Made by a program: the position numbers and the translations under genes | Source of the DNA: Curvularia sp. ZM96 | Taxonomy: Eukaryota; Ascomycota; Dothideomycetes; Pleosporales; Pleosporaceae | Assembly: GCA_022457065.1 (NCBI GenBank) | Contig: JAJGBQ010000002.1 | Span: 2,108,001 to 2,172,000 of the forward strand | Length of the DNA stretch: 64,000 nucleotides | Direction: 5' to 3' | Part shown: positions 22,428-32,393 of the stretch, piece after piece | Position numbering within the stretch: the stretch's first letter is position 1 | Layout: the number at the start of each line of letters is the position of its first letter | Notes under the pieces: generated by a model | Databases searched by the model: none | What the model was told of the DNA's origin: nothing | What the model saw: the letters and a program-made list of their open reading frames with translations, nothing else

Positions 22428-24434
22428 CTAACATAAAATGAATTCTCGTTGAATAACCTCTTTCTCAGATTCCTGGCGTAGTATTTCTCCATTCATCAGC
22501 CCGTGAATATAGCATTCTCCTACAACTTGATAGAGGCCATTGAAGCATGGTCTCAAAACCACTGGACATGCAGTACCTAGCAGAATAGCCACGATATCTC
22601 CCTGGCAAACATTTCTAGGAGCCAGGCCCAGATAACCCGTTTTCGTTGTGATGAGGACTCGTTCTTCGAGATAAAGAAGAGCCAAACGCACACGTCTGAT
22701 GGTCAAAGAGATATTCTCACTGTCTTTTTCTGGCCGTGGAAAGAAGCTTTGAAAACTCCGTCCGCCTATACAAAAGTGTTCGTTATGTTTTCTGAACGCG
22801 TCGAATTTCTTGAAATAGCTCCAGTTGAACAGGTTTAGCCACTGCGAGTCAGGCGGGAAATTGGCGGTATTTGCGCTAGTATTAGATTCTGGAATCCATG
22901 GAATCTTTAGGAGTAGCTCTCCGCTTGCTCTGGGGTGATTCATAATCAAAGTCTGCTGAAGTGCTACTGATAGCTGATCACCGTATCTGTTCGAAGCAGT
23001 ACTTGATTGGGTACGTTGCAAACTTGAAGAAGGCTCCGCTGCAATATCATGTATTTCGTCCACTTGATATCCAATGCAACCAAGGAGGCCCTCATTTTTT
23101 TGCTCCTCCGGGAATCGGACTTCGGCTGGTCGCTCTCCGCTCGCCTTACAGCATGCCAAATGCTTGGTATGATGGCGCTTGAGTGGTTTTCTCCAATCAG
23201 GGACCCAGGATGGCCACCCTTCGTTAGTTGGAATCCCACCAAGCATGATTTGCTGTAATCTTCTTGATCGCCTAATTATAGATGTAATGAAATCTGCGTA
23301 GACTTGCTGTACTGGAACTAAAAGCGAGTAATCCGGCTGGATGTCTTCTGAAATAGCAGGGTTCAATAGGCCCATTATGCTGTAGACTTTGTCTTTCTCA
23401 ATTTCGGTGTCTGATCTGCGTACAAGACTCAGCAGGTGGTCTAAACTTTCTCTGGCGCTTGGCTTGAAAGTAAGACTCATTAGATGGTGTACGCGACTTG
23501 CCATGGGCCACGCGTCGAAATCAAGGTCTTGGTCGGGTCCATCGGATAGCTCTTCAGAGCCTTGTAATAGCTCATGACAATAATTAGCAGCTAAGCGTAC
23601 CATTCTTCTTGTTAGCATGAAGCTGCCACATAATATCAGGGTCGATTTATGATTCATAGCAAGTTCCTGTATGATCCATGATCGAGTCCAATAGGTCTTT
23701 TTCATGAAAGCGAGAAGTGCGGGCCCGGCATCCAGTAGCATCTCTACTGGAAGATCCAGAAACTCTTTCACATTAGGACTGTGGCAAAGATAACGCATCG
23801 TATCAACTGCCAATTTGTCCTTTGCCTCTGCTTGACCCAACCAGACCACAATAGCTCTGGCTTGGCTATAGATGTCCCTCATACGCTTTATTTGTATCTC
23901 CTTCTCTTCTATATCTTTCTGGTTGATGCACAGCCAGTCCACCCAGTAACACATACCCAAGCGTGTCTCCTGTAAGTCGCGCAAAGCCTTCAAGGCTTCT
24001 TCAAGATTTCTTGGCACGTTTATGTCGATTTCATTTACGGTAATCTCCCTTGTATCCTTTTGATTGCCCCAGGTATATGACAAAGCTTCAAAATCGCCCC
24101 AGGTGTAACGGAAACCGGGGTGAAGGATGTTATGAGCCCGGGCAATGGATGCGGCTTCGCTGATCTTTGTTCTCTCCAAATACGAATCTCGAAAATCGAT
24201 GCATTCTGTAAATGGGTCCCAGTAGATGAAACTGTCTTGGTCATCTGGGCATTCGAAATGTGATGAAAAGATGGGAGGGTCTTTTAGTGAAACGTGTTCG
24301 ATGGAACATTGAATCTTTTCCTCCGTCAGGTTTGCGCTGGATACATTCAGGAACCTGAGAACTCGGATCTCCTTTTTGTTGTCGTCAAGAGGCCTATATG
24401 GTAGGTCTGACAGAAGCGGAGGAGGACAAGACAT
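22428..24434 (-). CDS. HET-domain (heterokaryon incompatibility) protein
   Basis: Single exon, 668 residues from the ATG at 24434, chosen because MSCPPPLLSDLPYRPLDDNKKEIRVLRFL is the usual beginning of this protein type; the frame is open somewhat further upstream. The HET domain covers about residues 100-260: FEALSYTWGN, then ITVNEIDINVPRNLEEALKALRD, YWVDWLCINQKDIEEKEIQIKRMRDIYSQARAIVVWLG, and TYWTRSWIIQELAM. Such proteins trigger cell death after fusion of unlike hyphae, though most genomic copies have no tested role. The C-terminal part carries the frequent ending LYQVVGECYIHGLMNGEIL, where these proteins close the fold. No NACHT, ankyrin or WD repeats follow. HET genes are often variable accessory genes, which fits the loose surroundings. 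Confidence 0.9.
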   Translation of the reverse strand: MSCPPPLLSDLPYRPLDDNKKEIRVLRFLNVSSANLTEEKIQCSIEHVSLKDPPIFSSHFECPDDQDSFIYWDPFTECIDFRDSYLERTKISEAASIARAHNILHPGFRYTWGDFEALSYTWGNQKDTREITVNEIDINVPRNLEEALKALRDLQETRLGMCYWVDWLCINQKDIEEKEIQIKRMRDIYSQARAIVVWLGQAEAKDKLAVDTMRYLCHSPNVKEFLDLPVEMLLDAGPALLAFMKKTYWTRSWIIQELAMNHKSTLILCGSFMLTRRMVRLAANYCHELLQGSEELSDGPDQDLDFDAWPMASRVHHLMSLTFKPSARESLDHLLSLVRRSDTEIEKDKVYSIMGLLNPAISEDIQPDYSLLVPVQQVYADFITSIIRRSRRLQQIMLGGIPTNEGWPSWVPDWRKPLKRHHTKHLACCKASGERPAEVRFPEEQKNEGLLGCIGYQVDEIHDIAAEPSSSLQRTQSSTASNRYGDQLSVALQQTLIMNHPRASGELLLKIPWIPESNTSANTANFPPDSQWLNLFNWSYFKKFDAFRKHNEHFCIGGRSFQSFFPRPEKDSENISLTIRRVRLALLYLEERVLITTKTGYLGLAPRNVCQGDIVAILLGTACPVVLRPCFNGLYQVVGECYIHGLMNGEILRQESEKEVIQREFILC

Positions 24435-26117
24435 TATTAATGGAGAATGGTTTCTTAAGCGCACGTGGTGTGTAGAGCTTCTCAATAGAGTTGTGAAGGC
24501 GGAAAGACGATGGGCCTTACCTCAAAATGTGGGAGGTGATCCAGGTTATCAGTACGCTTCTTATCAGATTTCAAAAACGAGTTACCCTCAGGAGGGTGTA
24601 GACGCTACACTACCCAGTTCTTAGATACCGGTCAGGATTCAAGCGTGTGGAGGCAACAAGGCTAGATTCATGTCTAGTTGCATTGTATACACAATGCGCC
24701 GCAAACATGACCACTTTCACCTGATCGAAGGAATTGTTCCAAACAATGCAAGATGACCTGTATCTGACGAATGGAGGTAGCAATGCGCCAATTATGGGCT
24801 GACACTTAACAACATGCAGTGTCTCTGATACCCTTCCTTTTCACCGGAACGCCACAGACATGCTTGGGCCAGGCTGCAATGACATCTTTACAGCTGTAGG
24901 TCCAGGGGGCTGTGTCTGCATATCTCAGCGGCGCAGCATGCGCAGATACCTTGTATTAAGATTGCAAAATAACAGTGACATGGTAGAGGGGTTACCCCGC
25001 CTTCATATGCATTGTTGATTCACCCACTCACGAGCAAAGGGCTGTTCACGCAATTCTCCCACATCACTAGCGCTCGAGAATAAGTCCAAGCAATTCAGTA
25101 AGTAGACAGCTTGCTGCTCATCGGATACCACAATACTGCGGGGATCGTGCAATTGTACCCAAATGTTTCAAAAGCACAATGACCTTCAACGAAAGCTGCT
25201 GCGCATTGCCTTTTACTTAGAAAGCAACATAGCCTTAGGGATCTTAGGTGCCTGCCTCTCAGAAGGCTTCACTTACCGAGTCATCCGACGTCCTCTCTTT
25301 AGACAGTGTTTCTTTTCGGCCCGATTAACTGGCATTTTGCATCGTTCGAAGAACAATTGTCGGTCGGTCTTCGGTATGTACTGTTGTCGACATGTACAAC
25401 ATACAAATACATATAGTACCCCACGTGTTCGAGGATCCACAACCCTCAAATCACAAGAAGCGGGGTTGTCTTCACGACAAAAGACACTGGCGTACATAGC
25501 ATTTTGGGCACATGTGTATTTTGGATAACTTTGTATTTCTCAGCACGTTGCTATCCACATGAAAAGTGAATCTGTGACAAGTCTAAGCATGCCCGGGCGA
25601 TTTTCAGTTTTGGAACCAAGTACTCAAGGGGTCGCTTACGGCATGGCGCTCATGGTTTGAAAAAAAAATCCGTTTTGCTTGGTCAGAACGATATCGGGAG
25701 AAGTTATCTAGTGAATAATCTTTCTATGTCTGGTGTCAGGTGAAATTCTCATGCTGGTTTATCAATAAGGTGTGCACAATCCGAAAGTTTGCTGAAAACG
25801 CAAAGAAGCGACCGAGACCGTACAACAATGTAGAGAAACGTTGTCCAGCGAGCCAACAAGCAAATTTAATAGAAGGGATAGCCATGAATATCACTAAATC
25901 GCTTATTCCCACGTTTAATCAATGCATATAATATGCTGTGGATATATAGTATAAGTGATGATGGTCGAAGCTAGCTCTTGCCAACTTTTCGTAGAATGGA
26001 TTCGACTTAGTACCGTCCAAATTGCCTTTCATTTTAACCACGAGATATCGCCGAAGTAAAACGCCTTGAAATGCCCAACTGACCCGAACGCCGCCCAATG
26101 AAGATTTGCCCAGTCGC
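24435..26117. other. 1.7-kb stretch without supported genes
   Basis: It lies between the HET gene (transcribed away from here) and the IMP3 stop. Its left end should be the HET promoter. Frames such as that at 25163-25528 lack known motifs and codon quality. I see no repeats. Confidence 0.4.
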
Positions 26118-26805
26118 TTACAAGGCCTCGAGTTCGAAATCGTCCAGCTTGTCGCGGTACTTCATAATGTTTCGCTTGATCTTGGAAGAGTCGACCCAGG
26201 TCACGAAGTCCTCCATGTTCCTGGTGACGAGGTAGGCCGGATCGGTGATAACGTCTGTTCCCACGCGGACATGGCCTTGCTCGATAAGAGTGGTGGCGGC
26301 TTGGATGTGGTCGGCCATGCGCAGGCGGGTCATGACGACAGGCAGCCTCCTCCGCGCAAAGGCAGACACCGTAACCTTGTGCTCAATGTCGCTCAGCTTG
26401 CCTCTGCCTCCGCCACCTGTACCGAGGATGCCCATGTCGAACAGCTTCTCCAGCATGAGATCTTCGTGTTTCCTTCTGAAGGGGTCGGAGGGGTCGAGCG
26501 CGGCAATCTTGTGGGCGAGCTGGCGCAAGGAACCAGCGAGCTGGTTGTACTTTCTGTAGTCGTCGCGGCCTTGGATGGCGTAGCGTCGCATTACCGCTGC
26601 TTCTCGGTGGCTATTACTGAGTTAGCGCCTTTCATACGAGCGGCACCGTGTCTGTTACTCACTCATTGTCACTCTTATAGGTGTTGAAGTCGACCTAGAA
26701 GCACGCGGTTAACCTTCTGCACATCTTGTCCCGTGATCGAACCGCTTTGGGGTCGCATACCTTCTTCAAGAGCTTCTGCTCATGATGTTTGAGTTTTCGC
26801 ACCAT
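26118..26805 (-). CDS. imp3: U3 snoRNP protein IMP3
   Basis: Three exons: 26805-26761, 26694-26663 and 26610-26118, giving 189 residues (yeast Imp3 has 183). The protein binds U3 snoRNA with Imp4 and Mpp10 in the nucleolar small-subunit processome and helps U3 pair with pre-18S rRNA. The first exon encodes MVRKLKHHEQKLLKK, and splicing adds VDFNTYKSDNDHREAAVMRRY, the family start. An S4 RNA-binding domain lies near residues 107-170 (RLRMADHIQAATTLIEQGHVRVG and ITDPAYLVTRNMEDFVTW). The ATG at 26805 is chosen over upstream in-frame codons because homologues begin exactly here. It diverges from HIS7 with 271 bp between the two starts. Confidence 0.95.
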
Positions 26806-27076
26806 GTTTGCGACTTGCGACTGGGCGAGTGTGCAAGATTGAGAGGGCGGGCGTGAAGATGGCGTCTCCAGGAAAATGTTGCGCGGAGGCCGGAGATCCA
26901 AAGATTTGACTGGCAGGGATGCTGCAGCGGGCGCTAGCCATTAGCGCACCAGCAATCCCTCTCTATTCCAATGACGGCATAGGCGCAACTAAATTTCCAG
27001 CCCGATGCCGTTGGAGTCATTGTGCCATTCTCTTGAAATCAGACACTCTTGATTTCATTATAAACACTCTATCACC
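26806..27076. promoter_or_regulatory. Shared promoter region of IMP3 and HIS7
   Basis: This 271-bp gap separates two divergent start codons, so it must hold both promoters. A GAGTCA word at 27014-27019 is six of the seven bases of the site bound by Gcn4/CPC1, the amino-acid starvation activator expected to control HIS7. One near-match is weak evidence. Confidence 0.4.
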
Positions 27077-28852
27077 ATGCCGACTGTTCACTTGCTCGAC
27101 TACGTTGCTGGCAATGTCCGCTCTCTCGTAAATGCCATCGAGAAAGTTGGCTATACGGTAGAATGGGTCAAGTCGCCTGCCCAGGTGCCCTCTGCAGAGG
27201 TACTACTACAGCCCTCGTACCACAAAGTGTACATCAATTGACAAGTGCTGATATAGCATTTTTGATAGAAACTGATTATCCCTGGTGTTGGTCACTTTGG
27301 TCACTGTCTCTCCCAGTTAGAGAAGGCTGGTTACACTGAACCCATCCGTGAACACATCAAGGCTGGCAAGCCTTTCATGGGAATATGCGTCGGTCTTCAG
27401 GCATTGTTTGAAGGCTCCGAAGAAGATCCACAGGTCAAGGGATTGGGTGTGATCCCAGCGCGCCTGCGCAAGTTCCAGGACACGGACAAGAGCGTACCCC
27501 ACATCGGATGGAACAGCGCAAACACGTCACGGACTGGCGAGGTAACAGACGAATCATTATACGGACTCCGACCGACTTCCAAATACTACTATGTCCACTC
27601 ATATGCTGTGCCATACGAAGAAGGCAAACTGGAAAAGGACGGATGGACCGTCGCTACCGCGCGGTACGGCGACGAAGAGTTTGTAGGCGCTGTCGCAAAG
27701 GACAACATTCTCGTCACACAGTTTCATCCCGAGAAGAGTGGTGCAGCAGGTCTCCGTGTCATTAAAGCATTCCTCGACGGAAAGAAGAATGAGAAACTGC
27801 CTGAGAAACCATCAGCAGCTAGCACAAAAGAAGGTCTCACTAGACGAGTCATTGCGTGCCTGGATGTACGAACCAATGACCAAGGCGATCTCGTGGTTAC
27901 GAAAGGCGATCAGTACGACGTGCGCGAGAAGTCGGAGACCGGTAATGAAGTGCGCAATCTGGGCAAGCCCGTTGAGATGGCCAAGAAGTACTATGAGCAA
28001 GGAGCCGACGAAGTCACTTTCCTCAACATCACATCTTTCCGGAACTGCCCTGTTGCCGATGCGCCTATGCTCGAGATTTTGCGCCGTACGAGTGAGACTG
28101 TTTTCGTACCCCTTACCATCGGTGGAGGCATTCGCGATACTGTCGACACGGACGGTACCAAAATATCTGCTCTCGACATAGCCACCATGTACTTCAAGTC
28201 CGGCGCCGACAAAGTCAGCATAGGCTCTGACGCCGTCACAGCTGCCGAAGAGTATTACGCGCGAGGTAGCAAGCTCTCCGGCACCACTGCCATAGAGACC
28301 ATTTCCTCAGCATATGGCAACCAGGCAGTGGTCATTAGTGTGGACCCAAAGCGTGTATACGTCTCTTCACCAGATGCAACACCGCACCACACCATCAAGA
28401 CCGCGACTCCTGGCCCCAATGGCGAAGAGTACTGCTGGTATCAGTGCACAATCAAGGGTGGCCGCGAAGGTCGAGACTTTGACGTCCGGCAATTAGTCCA
28501 AGCTGTCGAAGCCATGGGTGCAGGCGAGATCCTTCTCAACTGCATAGATAAAGACGGTACCAACTCCGGCTTCGACACGGAGCTCATAAACGACGTCAAG
28601 AGCGCTATCAAGATCCCAGTCATCGCGAGTAGTGGAGCCGGTAACCCAGGACATTTTGAAGAGGTCTTTGCGAAGACGAAGACGGACGCTGCGCTGGGTG
28701 CTGGAATGGTGAGTTGTTCTTTTACCTGCAACTGAGTCTTACATTTGCTGACGCAAAAATAGTTCCACAGAGGCGAATACACTGTCAAGCAGGTCAAGGA
28801 TCACTTGCAAGAAAAGGGTCAGATTGTACGGCCCTTCGAAGCCGATATTTAA
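27077..28852 (+). CDS. HIS7: Imidazole glycerol phosphate synthase HisHF (HIS7)
   Basis: Three exons: 27077-27199, 27269-28708 and 28763-28852, giving 550 residues (yeast His7 has 552). This bifunctional enzyme catalyses steps five and six of histidine synthesis: it uses glutamine ammonia to convert PRFAR to imidazole glycerol phosphate plus AICAR, which feeds purine synthesis. The N-terminal glutaminase (about 1-215) shows GVGHFGH, the nucleophile Cys in FMGICVGLQALFEGS, and the His/Glu pair in QFHPEKSG. The HisF barrel (about 240-550) shows RVIACLDVR, FLNITSFR, PLTIGGGI, ADKVSIGSDAV, LNCIDKDGTNSGFD and VIASSGAGNPGHF, with the catalytic Asp residues present. The last exon (30 codons including the stop) begins FHRGEYTVKQVK. 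All catalytic residues I can check are intact. Confidence 0.97.
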
Positions 28853-29591
28853 AGACGTGCACTGTGGATCTGTTCGGTTAGCGATTCATGTCACCATGCT
28901 CAGCGTTGATAACTCCGTATGAAACTATGATAATGTCACGATGATTGGGTTGACACAGACTTTGGATATCGTGACTCGATGTGCCTGTATCTGATGTTCG
29001 GTTTATGTAGTTTGAGTAGAAATGGAGATTTCACTTTTACTGTTATGGGGAATTGAAGAAGAATGTGTTCTTGAATTGGTTTGGCGAGGACCGTGCGAAT
29101 ACGAGCAGATTGTCGTCCTGATATTGTATGATTGTGTAATTTTGTATTGACGAGTAGAAGGTTGAACGGACAATTCGGAGCCGTGGAATTTTTTGATGTG
29201 GGCGTTAAGGACATGTGAAGGTGTGGAGCATGATATCTTGTGTGCCACTTCCTTCGTGATCATTCTTTCCAGTATGCCAGTCTTTGTATATTCCTACACC
29301 ATGTACTCGTACACGACCTCGTCAACCTTTCTCCATCTAGTCCTCCTACTCCTTCTCTTATCCAGCGGTACTGAACGTGTGAGGGAGTTTTGTAATCTGA
29401 GACGGATGTGAGAAAAAAAAGTAGATGGTAGGTAAGATGGGTAGTATAAGGAGAAGAGTGGGGTATGCATGCGCATGGGATGAAATGACGCGTTTCGCCA
29501 ACTCAAAGAAGAACAAGAGGAAATGATGCTGAGTATGATGGCGCGGTACGCTGGAAATAATAAAGCTTCCGTCGTTCTCGTTTCCTGTTAT
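28853..29591. other. intergenic, convergent 3' ends
   Basis: About 740 bp between the stops of HIS7 (+) and the polyprenyl synthase (-). It should contain two 3' untranslated regions. The open frames on the minus strand are chance frames. No repeats seen. Confidence 0.45.
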
Positions 29592-31066
29592 TTACTTTCT
29601 CCTCTTCATCACCTTTGTGCACATTTCCACCAGACCGGTTTTCGCCTCCGAGTCTGGGAAAAAGGAAATAGCTTCAATGGCTTTGTCGACGTATTCCTGT
29701 GCCAGAGCACGCGTTTGTTCGAGACCCGTACTTTGAGCAACGATTTGGCGAGCCTAAGAAATTGTCAGTGTGAATCTTTACGTTTTCCTTTTCTTCCCTC
29801 AGCGGGGACTGATTGAACGCAAGAGGTAGAAATGAAAATAGAAAAGCAACTGACCTGCTGCACATCCCCCTGTTGTGAGAATTTCCTTCCAACCAATTTA
29901 CCAAGACTCTTGTTTTCCTTCCATGCAAAGAGCAGTGGCGCCGTCGCCAGTCCCAATTCCAAATCTGCACCAGCAGGCTTTCCAAGCTCGGCTTCACTGA
30001 CAGTGTAATCAAGCATGTCGTCAACCAGCTGGAAAGCTAGGCCAAGGTTCTTTCCATAGAGATACGCAGCTTCTACCACCTCTGGTGTTGAACCACCCAG
30101 AATAGCAGCGGCACGACAACTCTTTGAGATGAGCGAGGCAGACTTGAGATATGTCTTTTGCAGGTAGTATGAGACGGTTTCTTCTGTCCAAACGGGGTTC
30201 TTTTCGTCACGCGCAGTGTTCTTGAGCTGCATAAACTCGCCCTCGACGAGGTTTGCAATGACCGTAGCGAGTAACTCCGTGACTTCTGGATCGCGGAGAC
30301 GAGCCAGTGCTACGGACGCTCTTCCAAGCAGGAAGTCGCCAGCGAGCACGGCCATTTTGTTACCAAACTCAATGTTGGCCGAAGGTGCGGCGCGGCGCGA
30401 GACGGAGTGGTCGATGACATCGTCGTGGAGCAGACTGGCTGTGTGAATGAGCTCAGTGATTTCTGCTAATCGGCGTTGCGAAGGAAGGATATCACTGTCT
30501 TCGGGTGTGTAAGCAGCGTCATGTCGTATGCTGCTGATAGGGCTGGTATCCGGGTTCTCGTCTGCGAGGATACTTGGCTGTGTTATGCTGACATCCGCGC
30601 TCTGGCTTCCAATGCCCATGCCGCCTCTCGCAATGTTCCGGTGGGGTGTGAGGGCGGTGGCGCGACTCATGAGAAGCACCAGCATGGGCCGTACATATTT
30701 CCCCTCACTCTGGGTGTAATACTTGGCCACAGTGTCGAGGGTTGGATGTCCAGAGCCAAGTAATTGCCGTATGTTTCCTGTCAAAAATTTCATTTCTCGT
30801 GCTACCGTCTGGAAAGGATCCATCTTTATGGGCGCATCTGGCGGCGGCGTCGATCGCACATGCTGCGCTACGTTGACAGCAGTGGCCCACGACGACTGAT
30901 GTCGCCGCCGGGATGGGTGGTATAACGCGGGTACTGCATTTGAACTTTGTATGGAGCGGGAGAGGGCGATGCTACTGTGTGGGCATATCGGGCGACGTGA
31001 AGCGGAACAAGAGGAAGTTTGCGGCCGCGCGATAGACGCTGCGAGCCGGGGTGAGCGGCCCAGCAT
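29592..31066 (-). CDS. COQ1: Mitochondrial trans-polyprenyl diphosphate synthase (COQ1)
   Basis: Two exons: 31066-29855 and 29753-29592 (101-nt intron), giving 457 residues. It makes the long isoprenoid tail of ubiquinone from farnesyl- or geranylgeranyl-type starters and isopentenyl diphosphate in mitochondria. The N-terminal ~80 residues are rich in Arg, Ser and Ala and almost free of acidic residues, as in a mitochondrial targeting sequence. The catalytic core shows EGKYVRPMLVLLMSRA, the first Asp-rich motif in LLHDDVIDHS, GNKMAVLAGDFLLGRA, and the second Asp-rich motif in LAFQLVDDMLDY. Exon 2 adds ARQIVAQSTGLEQTRALAQEY and the end TKVMKRRK. A low-complexity insert of about 50 residues lies before the first Asp motif. 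Chain length (6 to 10 units) cannot be read from sequence. It diverges from the VMA12-like gene with 310 bp between starts. Confidence 0.95.
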
Positions 31067-31376
31067 GGAGGCGGATTTTGGTGTGCTGGTAAGGTCGTAG
31101 CCAGCGGACAGAAAAATGCAGGTGCAATTGAGCGGCTCTGACAGGGTCCTGGGGCAGAGGGAGTGGGCGGTGGTGGGCTAATTGCCGCGCAATTGAGTTG
31201 GTCTGCGAGCTATCGCCTAGATTTGTTAAGTTTGAATTATCCATGACGTCCGGAACGCTAGCTCGCTAGGGTCGCCGCATCAATCCCTGTCGCCGCGACG
31301 TTGGACATGCCGACCATTTACCCTTTACACGTGCAATTCCGACCTCTCCCCCATACAAACACGCCTACAGTCCGTC
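31067..31376. promoter_or_regulatory. Divergent promoter region COQ1 / VMA12-like
   Basis: This 310-bp gap separates two divergent start codons and must hold both promoters. I see no clear named binding site. Confidence 0.4.
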
Positions 31377-32219
31377 ATGGTGCTCCTGACCATGACACCC
31401 GGAATTGTCCGGGCAGTCGTGAAAGCCGAAGAATTATCGCCAGACGACTGCGCAAGCCTGCAACGCGCTGACGAACCCACGCTCGCCGACGCCAAACCAG
31501 GCAACCCCATCTCACACAGCCAGCTGATTGAACTCTCCAAGCTGCTGAAGAAACATCTTCCTCGGTCAGATCCGTATGCGCCTGTGTCCGATAAAGAAGC
31601 TCCGCAAGATGCCGTAGAGGAACCCATCCCTAGGACTCTCGCGGCCCTGCTCGCCAACACGACACTATACACCCCGCCCCCGCCCCCGAAGCCAGCAAAG
31701 ACACCCGAATACGAAGCCCTCATGGCCCGCCTCCGTGCTGAGCAAGAGGCTCTGTCTTACGAGCGTATGCTCCATCCACCGCCTACTCGTGAAACCTTCT
31801 CCCAACGATTCCCTCATGCCCCAGAACCTTTCAGCATCGGGACTATACCAACTACAAGCGAGGAAGACGATGTGTCATTTGAGGAAGTGCATCGCCAGAT
31901 CATCCTCATCATCAACATAATCGTCTCTATTGTCTGCGTTGCCGTCTTCATCTGGGTGGCTGCACGGCACTGGACTGTCGGTTTGCGACTGGGACTGAGC
32001 TTGGGAGGGTCCTTGGGTGTAGCTGTGGCCGAGGTAGCAGTGTACAGTGGGTATGTAAGAAAGGTCAAAGAAGCCAAGAGATTGGAGAAAAAGAAGCCAG
32101 AGATCAAGGAGATTGTCAAGACTTGGGTGCTCAGTGACCAAAGTGAAGGAGCAGAAGTATCAGGATGGAAAGAAAAAGAGGGAGATGGGGTGAGGTTTAG
32201 AAAAGGCAAACATCGCTGA
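31377..32219 (+). CDS. VMA12/TMEM199-like V-ATPase assembly protein
   Basis: Single exon, 280 residues; an internal ATG at 31392 is an alternative start. Family members are ER membrane proteins that, with Vma21 and Vma22, assemble the Vo sector of the vacuolar proton pump. The signature is the segment EYEALMARLRAEQEALSYERML (about 114-135), matching the Vma12 pattern of a Tyr/Leu/Arg-rich helix, followed by two hydrophobic helices (IILIINIIVSIVCVAVFIWVA and a Gly/Val-rich one, about 174-225). A Pro-rich run (PPPPPK) and a charged C-terminal tail flank them. The two-helix hairpin and cytosolic N terminus fit the family. Its 3' end faces VAC14, with 174 bp between the stop codons. Confidence 0.85.
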   Translation: MVLLTMTPGIVRAVVKAEELSPDDCASLQRADEPTLADAKPGNPISHSQLIELSKLLKKHLPRSDPYAPVSDKEAPQDAVEEPIPRTLAALLANTTLYTPPPPPKPAKTPEYEALMARLRAEQEALSYERMLHPPPTRETFSQRFPHAPEPFSIGTIPTTSEEDDVSFEEVHRQIILIINIIVSIVCVAVFIWVAARHWTVGLRLGLSLGGSLGVAVAEVAVYSGYVRKVKEAKRLEKKKPEIKEIVKTWVLSDQSEGAEVSGWKEKEGDGVRFRKGKHR

Positions 32220-32393
32220 AGGGATACAATCTTGTGCTAGACGCCGCCCATGCCTAAAAGGTACCACAAAGAAGTCGCAATTGTCCCAAACAGACGCCAA
32301 CAATGCATCTCGAAGCCCCCTGCGCCTACGCAAAGCTCATCAACGAGTCTAACACCCGCGTTGGCGTTGCCAATTGTGCAAACGCCGTATTGT

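Noticed and set aside
25163..25528. 121-codon plus-strand frame as a gene
   Set aside because: No motif or family resemblance, and overlapping frames of similar quality exist on the other strand.
9449..26117. Secondary-metabolite cluster containing the laccase and the two MFS genes
   Set aside because: No polyketide synthase, peptide synthetase, terpene synthase or pathway regulator is present; laccase and carriers alone are not enough.
27059..27064. TATAAA upstream of HIS7 as a TATA box
   Set aside because: It is only about 13 bp before the start codon, too close to act as one.
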